From Candidatus Coatesiibacteriota bacterium (GTDB taxonomy: Bacteria > B130-G9), in assembly GCA_016929465.1 (NCBI GenBank), contig JAFGIT010000096.1:1-8235 (forward strand): 8,235 bases of DNA. Direction: 5' to 3'. Position 1 is the first letter of the stretch, and each line of letters opens with the position of its first letter. Below the pieces are notes generated by a model. It searched no databases. It was not told the DNA's origin and saw only the letters and a program-made list of their open reading frames with translations. The position numbers and the translations under genes are program-made. Shown piece after piece: positions 1 to 6,640 of the stretch.

Positions 1-367
1 GAATATGTACATTTGGCTAGCGCCTCCCACGATGGATATCCCATTTCACAAGATGGTCCCGAGCCAACTAATGCAAAGCATCGACCGCGGTTGATGATTT
101 CAACCAATTCAGTACATAGAAATTCTGTCAAATGATCCCTCCTTCGAATCCGAGTATGGAAACAATACTAATAGGAAACCTTGTCGAGATCAAATCAGAA
201 TCCCTTTTCGAATTCATGTATTAAACAGCTTGAAGTCAGACAATTGTCGGAATCGATGCCGACAGCTGGGCACAGGCGTGTGATTTGGTCGCAGTTGACC
301 CGAGACTAGCAGAGGTCCCTGCTGTTCGTCCGTAAGCCCTATCATCTTTGTTCCCTCCTCCCCTCCC
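1..367. other. Non-coding upstream region
   Basis: No convincing gene is present. Two short frames run in from the left edge (to the TGA at 92-94 and to the TGA at 133-135), but neither has family features or the GC-rich third positions of the genes downstream. The region is visibly more AT-rich than the coding part of the window. It holds a small stem (GGTTG at 89-93 with CAACC at 101-105), a 20-bp near-palindrome at 245-264, and a 5-bp stem at 308-323 (AGCAG with CTGCT). It most likely serves as the promoter-distal regulatory region of the acyltransferase operon. Confidence 0.5.
245..264. promoter_or_regulatory. Near-perfect 20-bp dyad, possible operator
   Basis: TGTCGG at 245-250 and CCGACA at 259-264 are perfect inverted arms around a central ATCGAT, itself a palindrome. 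Only one position per half-site breaks the symmetry, so 18 of 20 bases are symmetric. It lies about 100 bp upstream of the -35 box at 368. That fits a repressor or activator dimer site, or a small RNA hairpin if the region is transcribed. No regulator gene is visible in the window, so the role is inferred. Confidence 0.3.
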
Positions 368-395
368 TTGACACATCCCTTCTAAATGGGATAAT
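368..395 (+). promoter_or_regulatory. Sigma70-type promoter of the acyltransferase operon
   Basis: A consensus TTGACA (368-373) is followed after 16 bp by GATAAT (390-395), a five-of-six match to TATAAT. Transcription would begin near 402, leaving a leader of roughly 50 nt before the chosen TTG start at 454. A TTG at 406 would give an almost leaderless mRNA without a Shine-Dalgarno, which is a further reason to prefer 454. Confidence 0.65.
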
Positions 396-441
396 CGGAC
401 CATTATTGTCACTCGGCTTTCATTTGGTAGTTCTTTCAGTC

Positions 442-448
442 AAGGGGA
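442..448 (+). promoter_or_regulatory. Ribosome binding site fixing the TTG start at 454
   Basis: AAGGGGA lies 5 nt upstream of the TTG at 454. No comparable purine tract precedes the earlier in-frame TTG codons at 406 and 424. This site is the main reason for trimming the protein to 208 residues. Confidence 0.55.
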
Positions 449-453
449 ATGAT

Positions 454-1080
454 TTGGGCAATAAAGGTGATTTCAAGATCAGCGTCATCGAGCCGCGCGG
501 TATCGACGCGGGTGTAATCGTGGGCTATCGGCCCGGAAGAAATGTGGAAGACCTCAGCCTGATTATCGGGCCAGGTGCGAAACTCAGGAGCGGGACCGTC
601 ATCTACCTCGGCTCCGTCATCGGCTCGCAATTCGAGACCGGACACAACGTCGTCATTCGGGAAGAGAACAAGATCGGCGACCGGGTCAGCATCTGGGGCA
701 ACTCAGTGATCGACTACGGCTGCAGGATCGGGAGCGATGTCAAGATACACACGGGCGTCTATGTCGCTCAATTCACGACGATAGAGGACGATGTGTTCAT
801 GGCTCCTGGAGTGCAGATAGCCAACGACCTCCACCCGATATGCACGGAGTGCATGGTCGGCCCGACAATCAAGTCAGGGGTGCGCATCGGTGTCAACGCC
901 ACCATCCTGCCGCGGATCACTATCGGCGAGAACGTCCTGGTCGGGGCGGGGGCAGTCGTGGTCCGCGACGTAGAACCAGGTATGGTAGTGGCCGGATCGC
1001 CCGCCAGGGTCATTGGCAGGGTCAAGGACCTGAAATGCGTGAATGGAACCAAGGGCTTGGCCTACCCAGGCCTACAGTAA
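454..1080 (+). CDS. Left-handed beta-helix acyltransferase (hexapeptide family)
   Basis: A cytoplasmic trimeric acyl- or acetyltransferase that would move an acyl group from acetyl-CoA or a related donor to a sugar or other small acceptor. The frame reaches back to a TTG at 406, but the Shine-Dalgarno supports the TTG at 454, giving 208 residues. Imperfect hexapeptide repeats of the [LIV]-G-x-x-x-x type run from about residue 36 to 170 (IIGPGA, VIGSQF, KIGDRV, RIGSDV, RIGVNA, TIGENV, LVGAGAVVV). They end in the family signature VVAGSPARVIGRV (178-190). The stretch NDLHPICTECMVGP (124-137) lies in the loop where sugar N-acetyltransferases of the WlbB/WbpD or QdtC type carry the acceptor-site histidine (here H127). 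Such enzymes usually sit in surface glycan or lipid clusters. The gene is promoter-proximal, 44 nt ahead of the radical SAM gene and probably cotranscribed with it. The family call is firm; the substrate is unknown. Confidence 0.9.
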   Translation: MGNKGDFKISVIEPRGIDAGVIVGYRPGRNVEDLSLIIGPGAKLRSGTVIYLGSVIGSQFETGHNVVIREENKIGDRVSIWGNSVIDYGCRIGSDVKIHTGVYVAQFTTIEDDVFMAPGVQIANDLHPICTECMVGPTIKSGVRIGVNATILPRITIGENVLVGAGAVVVRDVEPGMVVAGSPARVIGRVKDLKCVNGTKGLAYPGLQ

Positions 1081-1086
1081 TTCCGG

Positions 1087-1106
1087 TAAGACTACGAAGA
1101 GTCTTA
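1087..1106 (+). other. Intergenic hairpin between acyltransferase and radical SAM genes
   Basis: TAAGACT (1087-1093) and AGTCTTA (1100-1106) are perfect 7-bp arms around a 6-nt ACGAAG loop. The hairpin fills most of the 44-nt gap and ends just before the AAAAGGGGG ribosome binding site of the next gene. No U-tract follows, so it is not a standard terminator. It could instead stabilise or process the bicistronic mRNA or modulate access to the downstream start. Confidence 0.4.
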
Positions 1107-1107
1107 G

Positions 1108-1117
1108 AAAAGGGGGA
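1108..1117 (+). promoter_or_regulatory. Ribosome binding site fixing the TTG start at 1125
   Basis: The purine run AAAAGGGGGA ends 7 nt before TTG at 1125 and is the only good site near the true N-terminus. The reading frame is open much further upstream, to 840, but that part overlaps the acyltransferase in another frame and has no family similarity. Confidence 0.6.
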
Positions 1118-1124
1118 ATATCCA

Positions 1125-2663
1125 TTGGCCGACTCGCCGAATAAATCCACACGCATTCTGCTGATATCGCCACATTACAGGGCGCCCAGGGGCTACAAAA
1201 TAGACCTCACGCCTCCCCTTGGGCTCGCCTACATTGCGGCCGTTCTCGAGAGGGAGGGATACACCGTCAAGATCCTCGATGTCGTGGCGGAGGATTTCCA
1301 CAACAGGTTGGCGATGAATTATGGATACGTCCGGGCAGGGCTCAGTTACGAAGCAATCGAGCATAGGATATCTGAGTTCAAGCCGGCGGTCGTCGGCGTC
1401 TCGTGCCTTCTGTCGAGCCAATTCCAGGATATGTGCAACATCTGCCAGATAGCGAAGGAGAAATGCGGCGTTCCCATCACTGTGGTGGGAGGTGAGCACA
1501 CGTCCGCCCTGCCAGAAGAAAGCCTCGAAAAGCACTACATCGACTTCGTTGTCATAGGCGAGGGCGAATACACGATGAGGGACCTGATGAGGAGAATCTC
1601 GGAAGGTGCAGACTACTCGGACCTGGACGGGCTCGGCTTCAAGAAGGATGGCCAGATCGTCGTCAATCCGAAGACAAAATTCATAGAGAACATCGACGAG
1701 CTCCCCCTTCCTGCAAGGCATCTTCTTCCAATGGAGACTTACTTCAAGACGAACATCCCGCAATCGGGCACTTCAGCGAAGTCGCCTAACACTCCGATGA
1801 TGACGTCACGCGGCTGCCCCGGTCGATGCGTATTCTGTGCTACGGCTGGCTTTTGGGGCAATAGACAGAGAGCCCGTTCTGTCAGGAAGGTGCTCGATGA
1901 GATGGAGACCCTTGTCCGAGACTACGGCGTCCGCGAGATCCAATTCATCGACGATAATCTGACCCTGAACAGGGACAGAGCGATGGCGCTTTTCAACGGC
2001 ATGATAGAGCGAAATCTCGACCTGGTCTGGAATACGCCGCAGGGGATAGCTGTCTGGGGACTTGATGAGGAAGTCCTCAAGAAAATGAAGGAGAGCGGCT
2101 GCTACGAGATTACGCTCGGAATCGAGAGCGGAGACCCCGGTGTCCTCAAGAACATCGTCAAAAAGTCCATACCAATGGACAAGATCGAGCGCATAGCGAA
2201 GGCGGCTCGGAAAATCGGGCTGATAACGAAGGGCTACTTCGTGGTGGGACTTCCAGGCGAGACCCTGGAGCAGATGAACAAGACATTCGAACTCGCCAAG
2301 AGGCTGCGCCTCGACGCCGTGGGCATCTTCATCGCGACCCCGCTTCCGGGAACCGAGCTGTATAGAATCTGCAAGGAGAAGGGCTATCTGAAAGAGGGCT
2401 TCAGCCATGAGAGGGTCAACTATGCGAGGGGCAACATCGAGACTCCCGACTTCACGCCCAGGCAAGTGGAGCAACTCGTCTCGAAGAATATACTAAGGAT
2501 TAATCTCGGTCTTTTGCTCAGAAATCCACTCAGGTTCTTCAAGAAGTACTTCCGAATCTTTTTCACCAATCCCGGCTCGTTGGTCAAGTATGTCCTCTTC
2601 TTGCTCAGGGAATCTCGGGCAAAAGAAGAACAGGCGACTTCGGCCTCCTCGAAATTGGAGTAG
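1125..2663 (+). CDS. B12-binding domain radical SAM protein (first copy)
   Basis: A 512-residue enzyme of the cobalamin-binding radical SAM superfamily (the BchE, HpnJ and related group), which performs radical methylations, cyclisations or rearrangements, often on lipids, cofactors or glycans. Residues about 10-165 form the Rossmann-like cobalamin-binding domain (RILLISPHYR start, PPLGLAYIAAVLE, VVGGEHTSALPE, VIGEGEYT). The classical DxHxxG motif is not evident, as in many members. The radical SAM domain follows, with the 4Fe-4S triad C231, C235, C238 in RGCPGRCVFC, then EIQFIDDNLT (271-280), the SAM-site GIESGD (332-337) and GLPGET (375-380). A basic, hydrophobic tail (about 465-500) may touch membrane. 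The start is the TTG behind AAAAGGGGG. It follows the acyltransferase by 44 nt, so the two enzymes may act on the same product. Family confidence is high; the reaction is unknown. Confidence 0.92.
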   Translation: MADSPNKSTRILLISPHYRAPRGYKIDLTPPLGLAYIAAVLEREGYTVKILDVVAEDFHNRLAMNYGYVRAGLSYEAIEHRISEFKPAVVGVSCLLSSQFQDMCNICQIAKEKCGVPITVVGGEHTSALPEESLEKHYIDFVVIGEGEYTMRDLMRRISEGADYSDLDGLGFKKDGQIVVNPKTKFIENIDELPLPARHLLPMETYFKTNIPQSGTSAKSPNTPMMTSRGCPGRCVFCATAGFWGNRQRARSVRKVLDEMETLVRDYGVREIQFIDDNLTLNRDRAMALFNGMIERNLDLVWNTPQGIAVWGLDEEVLKKMKESGCYEITLGIESGDPGVLKNIVKKSIPMDKIERIAKAARKIGLITKGYFVVGLPGETLEQMNKTFELAKRLRLDAVGIFIATPLPGTELYRICKEKGYLKEGFSHERVNYARGNIETPDFTPRQVEQLVSKNILRINLGLLLRNPLRFFKKYFRIFFTNPGSLVKYVLFLLRESRAKEEQATSASSKLE

Positions 2664-2754
2664 TTGCTCCTTTCTGGAACAGGAAAGAGGCGTATATCGT
2701 TTAATAGGTACCCCCGGAGACACGCTTCAAGGGTGTGAATTAGGCCGCGAAATC

Positions 2755-2783
2755 TTGACAGAGCGGATTAAGGCGGGGATGAT
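2755..2783 (+). promoter_or_regulatory. Candidate sigma70 promoter for the second operon
   Basis: A consensus TTGACA (2755-2760) is followed after 17 bp by GATGAT (2778-2783), a four-of-six match to the -10 consensus. It lies in the 279-bp gap between the two radical SAM genes and would start a leader of about 150 nt ahead of the GTG at 2943. No clear terminator follows the upstream gene at 2663, so readthrough from unit A is also possible. Confidence 0.45.
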
Positions 2784-2898
2784 TGTGCGATATCTTCATT
2801 TGAGAGTCGGTCTTGAGGCGATAAAAGTCTAGACAAGCGTGCAAGTACTGAACGAGAGAGTTTAATTTGCGCTGTTGCGCCCTTTGTATGGTCCAATC

Positions 2899-2946
2899 AT
2901 GAAGAGAGTTCGAGTGAACATCATCAGCCGGGAGAGCGGCAAGTGA
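2899..2946 (+). CDS. Possible 15-codon leader ORF overlapping the radical SAM start
   Basis: ATG at 2899 opens a 15-codon frame (begins MKRVRV, ends ESGK) whose TGA at 2944-2946 overlaps the GTG start of the radical SAM gene in the string GTGA. This is the arrangement expected for translational coupling. The peptide is basic. It has no good Shine-Dalgarno of its own. The frame is open only back to a TAA at 2863-2865, so it cannot be the tail of a longer gene. It may be a coupling leader or chance. Confidence 0.22.
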   Translation: MKRVRVNIISRESGK

Positions 2947-4343
2947 GCCGCCGAAAAGTGCTTCTGCTCAATCCGCCGGGGGAGAAGCTCTATGCGAGAG
3001 ATAAATATTGCACCTCGGTCAGCAAGACCAGCTATTACTGGCCCCAGGTCGATCTGCTTGTCCTGAGCGGCTATCTCAAGGACCACCACGACCTGGTCGT
3101 TCTCGATGCGATAGCAGAGCGGATCTCGTTCGAGGAGAGTTTCCAGAGGATCGAGGCATCCGGCGCTGATACCGTTATCTTTCTTACCTGTTCCGCCTCA
3201 TGGGACAAGGACTTCACGTTTGTGAAACGGCTGAAGGAAGAACTCGGTATGACAACGATCGCGAATGGCGGCTTCCTGCTTTTCAAGGGGGTGAGCGCCA
3301 TGGAGCAGTTCCCGCAGATCGACGCCGTGATGCTCGATTTCACAGAGCCCTATATCCTGGATTATCTTCGCGGCGATTTCGAGAAACTAAGGGGCTTCAT
3401 CTTCCGCGATAACGGAAAGATAGTGCGGCGAGAGCGAGACCAGCAGAAGCGGTTCTCGTATCCTGTTCCGAGACATGACCTGTTCCCGCTCAAGTCCTAT
3501 TTGTTCCCACTCTCCAAGCACCGAGTATATACCGCAGCACTGACGAGCATGGGATGCCCATTCCATTGCACCTTCTGCATCCCTGCGACACTCCCCTTCA
3601 AGTTGCGGGACGTTGACAACATCATCGAGGAGCTGAAGGTCATCCAATCGCTCGGAATCAAGGAGATTCTCTTCCAGGATTCGAGCTTCGGAGCCAATCG
3701 AGACCATCTTAGAGAACTGTGTAAGAAGATGATCGAGGAGAATCTCAATCTCACCTGGATGTGCCAATCTCGCGTCGATATCATTGACGAGGAGCGGATC
3801 GACTTGATGAAGCGGGCCGGATGCCATAGCATTCAGTTTGGCGTTGAGAGCGGGGACGAGCGCATCCTTCAGACGATGTCCAAGGGAATAACTCTCGACC
3901 AGACGAGGCGGGCCTTCGCTCTTTGCAGACAGCATAAGATCACGACCAATGGCTTCTTTATTATCGGGATGCCCGGTGAGACGGAGGAGACGGTGCTCAA
4001 GACGATCGCATTCGCGAAGGAGCTCAACTGCGATGTCGCAGCCTTCTCTCTGCCAATGCCTCATCCGGGCACGAAATTGGGGGAAGCGGTTCGAAGCAAC
4101 GGCACGGTTTTGACTGAATGGGACCTGTTCGATGATGTCTCCCATCCAAATGTCCCAACCGGGGAACTGACCATCGAGAAGATATGGGAGCTGAGAAATC
4201 GCGCATATCGAGAATTTTATTTTCGTCCAAGTTATATACTCAGGCGAGCGATGCGGATTACCTCTCGGAAGGAGCTTATGATGCATCTGCGAGCATTTAT
4301 GTCAATCTTCAGACGCGTAGTGTTGCGCGACTATGAGAAGTAG
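2943..4343 (+). CDS. B12-binding domain radical SAM protein (second copy)
   Basis: A 466-residue member of the same superfamily as the gene at 1125, but clearly diverged from it. The start is GTG, 8 nt after GGAG at 2931-2934. No other in-frame start lies within the 75 bp upstream. Residues about 5-150 are a shortened cobalamin-binding-type domain (KVLLLNPPGEKLY, DLLVLSGYLKD) without an obvious DxHxxG. The radical SAM core begins at TSMGCPFHCTFC with cluster cysteines C205, C209, C212, followed by EILFQDSSFG (241-250), FGVESGD (299-305) and GMPGET (342-347). The C-terminus YFRPSYILRRAMRI (426-439) matches the conserved tail of HpnJ-like and related lipid- or glycan-modifying members. It lies 12 nt before the diphosphoglycerate synthetase-like gene and heads its own probable operon. 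The substrate cannot be read from sequence. Confidence 0.92.
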   Translation: MSRRKVLLLNPPGEKLYARDKYCTSVSKTSYYWPQVDLLVLSGYLKDHHDLVVLDAIAERISFEESFQRIEASGADTVIFLTCSASWDKDFTFVKRLKEELGMTTIANGGFLLFKGVSAMEQFPQIDAVMLDFTEPYILDYLRGDFEKLRGFIFRDNGKIVRRERDQQKRFSYPVPRHDLFPLKSYLFPLSKHRVYTAALTSMGCPFHCTFCIPATLPFKLRDVDNIIEELKVIQSLGIKEILFQDSSFGANRDHLRELCKKMIEENLNLTWMCQSRVDIIDEERIDLMKRAGCHSIQFGVESGDERILQTMSKGITLDQTRRAFALCRQHKITTNGFFIIGMPGETEETVLKTIAFAKELNCDVAAFSLPMPHPGTKLGEAVRSNGTVLTEWDLFDDVSHPNVPTGELTIEKIWELRNRAYREFYFRPSYILRRAMRITSRKELMMHLRAFMSIFRRVVLRDYEK

Positions 4344-4355
4344 GGGCCTGGTTCA

Positions 4356-5720
4356 ATGAGCAAGCGAATAGTAGCGCTCATCGATGGCGAGCATTATCTG
4401 CCCGTCACGCGAGCGGCGCTGGAGAAGCTCGGCGATGAAGTGGTTGCGGCGGTATTCATTGGGGGCATGGAGAAGATTGGTACTCCAGATGACTTGAAGC
4501 AGCTCGATGTGCCGGTGGTCATGCGGGAGACCGCTCTTGCAGGCATCCGTCATGCCATCGAGGAGTATGAGCCGGATGTTGTCTTCGACCTCTCAGATGA
4601 GCCGGTCGTCGGCTATAACGAGCGGATGTCGATGGCCTGCGAGATAATGAGTCAGGGCGTCATTTACAAGGGGCCAGACTTCGAGTTCACTCCCCCGGGA
4701 TTCCCGAGGCTATGCGAGAAGCCCTCCATGGCTGTTATCGGAACCGGAAAGAGGATTGGCAAGACCGCAATTACAGCCCACATGGCGCGAGTATTGAATG
4801 GACAGGAAGGTGACTTCGATACGGTGTGGTCTCCCTGCATTGTGACCATGGGCAGGGGCGGCCCTGCGGAGCCCGAGCTGATCAAGGGAGACGAGATAGA
4901 ATTGACACCCAGCTACCTCGTGGATATCAGCAACAAAGGCACTCATGCGTCCTCGGACCACTACGAAGACGCGCTTATGGCACGCATCACTACCGTCGGA
5001 TGTAGGCGATGTGGCGGCGGGTTCTCAGGGAGAGTATTCGACTCGACTGTCCCTGAAGGCGTGAAGCTGGCGAATAAACTGCCGGCGGATTTTGTGCTCT
5101 TCGAAGGCAGTGGAGCTTCCTTCCCTGATGTTGCCGCGGACGCCACAGTTGCTGTAGTAGGAGCGAACCAACCACTCGAATATATCTCGGGATTCATGGG
5201 GCCCTATCGAATAGACCGTGCAGACCTGGTCGTGATAACCCTATGCGAGTATCCGTCTGCAGACCCTGAGAAAATCGAGAGCATCGAGAGAGCGATAAGG
5301 GAGATAAATCCAGTCATCAAGGTTGTCCGGACCATATTCCGCCCGAGACCTCTGATCGACGTAACAGAGAAGAAGGCGATCGTTGCGACTACGGCACCCC
5401 TGGAGTTCCAGAGAATATTGGCGGACCATCTCGCTACCGCGTATGCCTGCGAAGTACTGTTCGTTACACACAACCTCTCGAACCGGCCAAAGCTGCGAAA
5501 GGACCTGTCCGAGGCAATGTCGAAGCACGCCGACGCCGATGTTCTCATAACCGAATTGAAGGCGGCATCTGTTGACGTTGCGGCAAAGTCTGCCATAGAG
5601 AACGGGCTCGAGGTCGTATTCATGGACAATGTGCCCGAGACCGCTGGCGGCGATGGTGAGCTCGACGCCCTCACGATCGAGACCGCGAAGTCCGCTCAGA
5701 GCAGATTCTCGCTGAGATGA
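4356..5720 (+). CDS. Cyclic 2,3-diphosphoglycerate synthetase-like ATPase
   Basis: In methanogens such as Methanothermus fervidus the founding enzyme uses ATP to close 2,3-diphosphoglycerate into an intramolecular phosphoanhydride, giving the thermolyte cyclic 2,3-diphosphoglycerate. This 454-residue protein is close to the archaeal length of about 460. It opens with the family-typical IVALIDGEHYLPV (5-17). A central P-loop-like GTGKRIGKT (129-137) with K136 and T137 marks the nucleotide site, in a fold recalling SIMIBI-class ligases. Further conserved-looking blocks are TMGRGGPAEPE (164-174), the pair C216/C219 in CRRCGGG, and FEGSGASFPDVAAD (249-262). The start is ATG with AGGGG at 4342-4346, 12 nt after the radical SAM stop. 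Its own stop is fused to the LolA start (ATGA). Bacterial homologues are known only by sequence, so a different phosphorylated substrate is quite possible, and the envelope context favours that. Confidence 0.85.
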   Translation: MSKRIVALIDGEHYLPVTRAALEKLGDEVVAAVFIGGMEKIGTPDDLKQLDVPVVMRETALAGIRHAIEEYEPDVVFDLSDEPVVGYNERMSMACEIMSQGVIYKGPDFEFTPPGFPRLCEKPSMAVIGTGKRIGKTAITAHMARVLNGQEGDFDTVWSPCIVTMGRGGPAEPELIKGDEIELTPSYLVDISNKGTHASSDHYEDALMARITTVGCRRCGGGFSGRVFDSTVPEGVKLANKLPADFVLFEGSGASFPDVAADATVAVVGANQPLEYISGFMGPYRIDRADLVVITLCEYPSADPEKIESIERAIREINPVIKVVRTIFRPRPLIDVTEKKAIVATTAPLEFQRILADHLATAYACEVLFVTHNLSNRPKLRKDLSEAMSKHADADVLITELKAASVDVAAKSAIENGLEVVFMDNVPETAGGDGELDALTIETAKSAQSRFSLR

Positions 5721-6460
5721 GAAATTCCTGCCTAATTCTCCTTTGTGGCTTGGCCATCCTGGCCTTGCATCTGATCGCTCTATCTACAGCGCTTCCGGAA
5801 GACCACGAAGACCGCCTATCGAAAGAGAACGATGAGTGCGCAAAGAAGGCTGCAATACGCCTCCTGGAGCAAACTCGGAGCAAGATCGAGAATCTGAAGA
5901 CCCTGAAAGCGGAGTTCACGCAGGAAAAGCACCTCTCGATGCTGACCGAGCCAGTATTCTCCAAGGGCGAGTTCAAATACGGCTCCGGGCGGAGATTTGT
6001 GTGGCATTATCTGCCACCGGACGAGAGCATCACAATTTCGGATGGGAAGAAGATATGGCTCTACTTCCCAGCGCTTAAGCAATTGGAGGTCTATGACACC
6101 GAGAAATTCAAGACCAAGAGCCGTGCTTTCGAGAAGCTATGCCTCGGCTTCGAAAAGCCTCTCTGCGACCTGACCGACACATTCTCCATCGAGCTGATCT
6201 CGGAGACGGAGGATAGCTTCGAGATAGTTCTCAAGCCCAGGGAAGAGTCGCTGTCGAGGATGATCTCGGACCTGAAAATATTGGTCAGCAAAGAGACCGG
6301 TCTTCCGCTACGAATCAAATCGCTCGAGCCGAATGGCGACCGGACCACCATCGAGTTCAGTAAGATGGTTCTCAACCCCGACCTGCCCGATTCGACATTC
6401 TCATTCTGCACACCCGAAGGCGTGACCATCGACGAGAAGAAGAATACGCTGAGTTATTGA
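5717..6460 (+). CDS. LolA-family outer-membrane lipoprotein carrier protein
   Basis: A periplasmic lipid- or lipoprotein-binding protein of the LolA/LolB fold, which ferries acylated cargo from the inner to the outer membrane. Of its 247 residues, about 1-26 form a cleavable signal peptide (hydrophobic LILLCGLAILALHLIAL, then an STA-LP-type site). No lipobox is positioned for lipidation. The mature protein has a charged helical start, then the LolA pattern LKAEFTQEKHLSMLTEPV (63-80), SKGEFKYGSGRRFVWHYLPP (82-101), SDGKKIWLYFPALKQLEVYD (108-127) and the C-terminal strands TTIEFSKMVLNPDLPDSTF (210-228). Cysteines C142, C150 and C231 could form a disulfide, which I do not recall as typical of the family. 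Its ATG (5717) overlaps the upstream TGA by four bases (ATGA) and the Shine-Dalgarno is weak, so translation is probably coupled. In this operon it may carry a modified lipid rather than general lipoproteins. Confidence 0.85.
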   Translation: MRNSCLILLCGLAILALHLIALSTALPEDHEDRLSKENDECAKKAAIRLLEQTRSKIENLKTLKAEFTQEKHLSMLTEPVFSKGEFKYGSGRRFVWHYLPPDESITISDGKKIWLYFPALKQLEVYDTEKFKTKSRAFEKLCLGFEKPLCDLTDTFSIELISETEDSFEIVLKPREESLSRMISDLKILVSKETGLPLRIKSLEPNGDRTTIEFSKMVLNPDLPDSTFSFCTPEGVTIDEKKNTLSY

Positions 6461-6484
6461 GGCAGGGCTTCTTACACCGCGTCC

Positions 6485-6527
6485 GGATTCGTCGAATCCC
6501 CCCAATTGCAGAATAGGCAACATGCCT
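6485..6527 (+). other. Two small hairpins after the lolA-like gene
   Basis: GGATTC (6485-6490) pairs with GAATCC (6494-6499) across a 3-nt loop, and AGGCA (6515-6519) pairs with TGCCT (6523-6527) across ACA. They lie 25-67 bp after the stop at 6460 and could weaken readthrough. Neither has a T-run, so they are not convincing intrinsic terminators. Confidence 0.3.
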
Positions 6528-6626
6528 CATAGATCGACCATCCGCCAGGTTGGTGGCTCTCCCGGTTAATCAAATTAGTCTAGGAATCCGATAAATTCAC
6601 TGCGATTCATTGGAGGATCCTGATCA

Positions 6627-6635
6627 AAAGGGAGG
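6627..6635 (+). promoter_or_regulatory. Strong ribosome binding site of the secreted protein
   Basis: AAAGGGAGG sits 5 nt before the ATG at 6641 and settles that start over the later in-frame ATGs at 6674 and 6698, even though it leaves an unusually long N-region before the hydrophobic signal segment. Upstream, TTAATC (6566-6571) and GATAAA (6590-6595) with an 18-bp spacer form only a weak promoter candidate. Confidence 0.6.
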
Positions 6636-6640
6636 CGATA

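Noticed and set aside
1-135. Two frames open from the left edge, ending at 92-94 and 133-135
   Set aside because: They overlap each other, are short, have no recognisable features, and do not show the third-position GC bias of the real genes. Either could still be a gene tail.
141-153. TTCGAATCC string resembling a tRNA T-loop
   Set aside because: No T-stem, acceptor stem or anticodon arm can be built around it.
406-453. Sixteen extra N-terminal codons of the acyltransferase from TTG at 406
   Set aside because: This start lies only 11 bp past the -10 box without a ribosome site, whereas AAGGGGA precedes TTG at 454.
1059-1075. GGCCTACCCAGGCCTAC short direct repeat and 5-bp hairpin at the acyltransferase 3' end
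   Set aside because: It lies within the last coding codons and is too short to separate from chance.
840-1124. Long N-terminal extension of the first radical SAM frame back into the acyltransferase gene
   Set aside because: It reads an arginine- and glycine-rich out-of-frame translation of a clearly real gene, and the ribosome site and family N-terminus support TTG at 1125.
2590-2832. 80-codon plus-strand frame across the end of the first radical SAM gene
   Set aside because: It overlaps the real gene in another frame and continues into promoter-like sequence, with no family signal.
3387-4286. 299-codon minus-strand ORF opposite the second radical SAM gene
   Set aside because: It is a shadow of a well-recognised gene whose motifs are intact on the plus strand.
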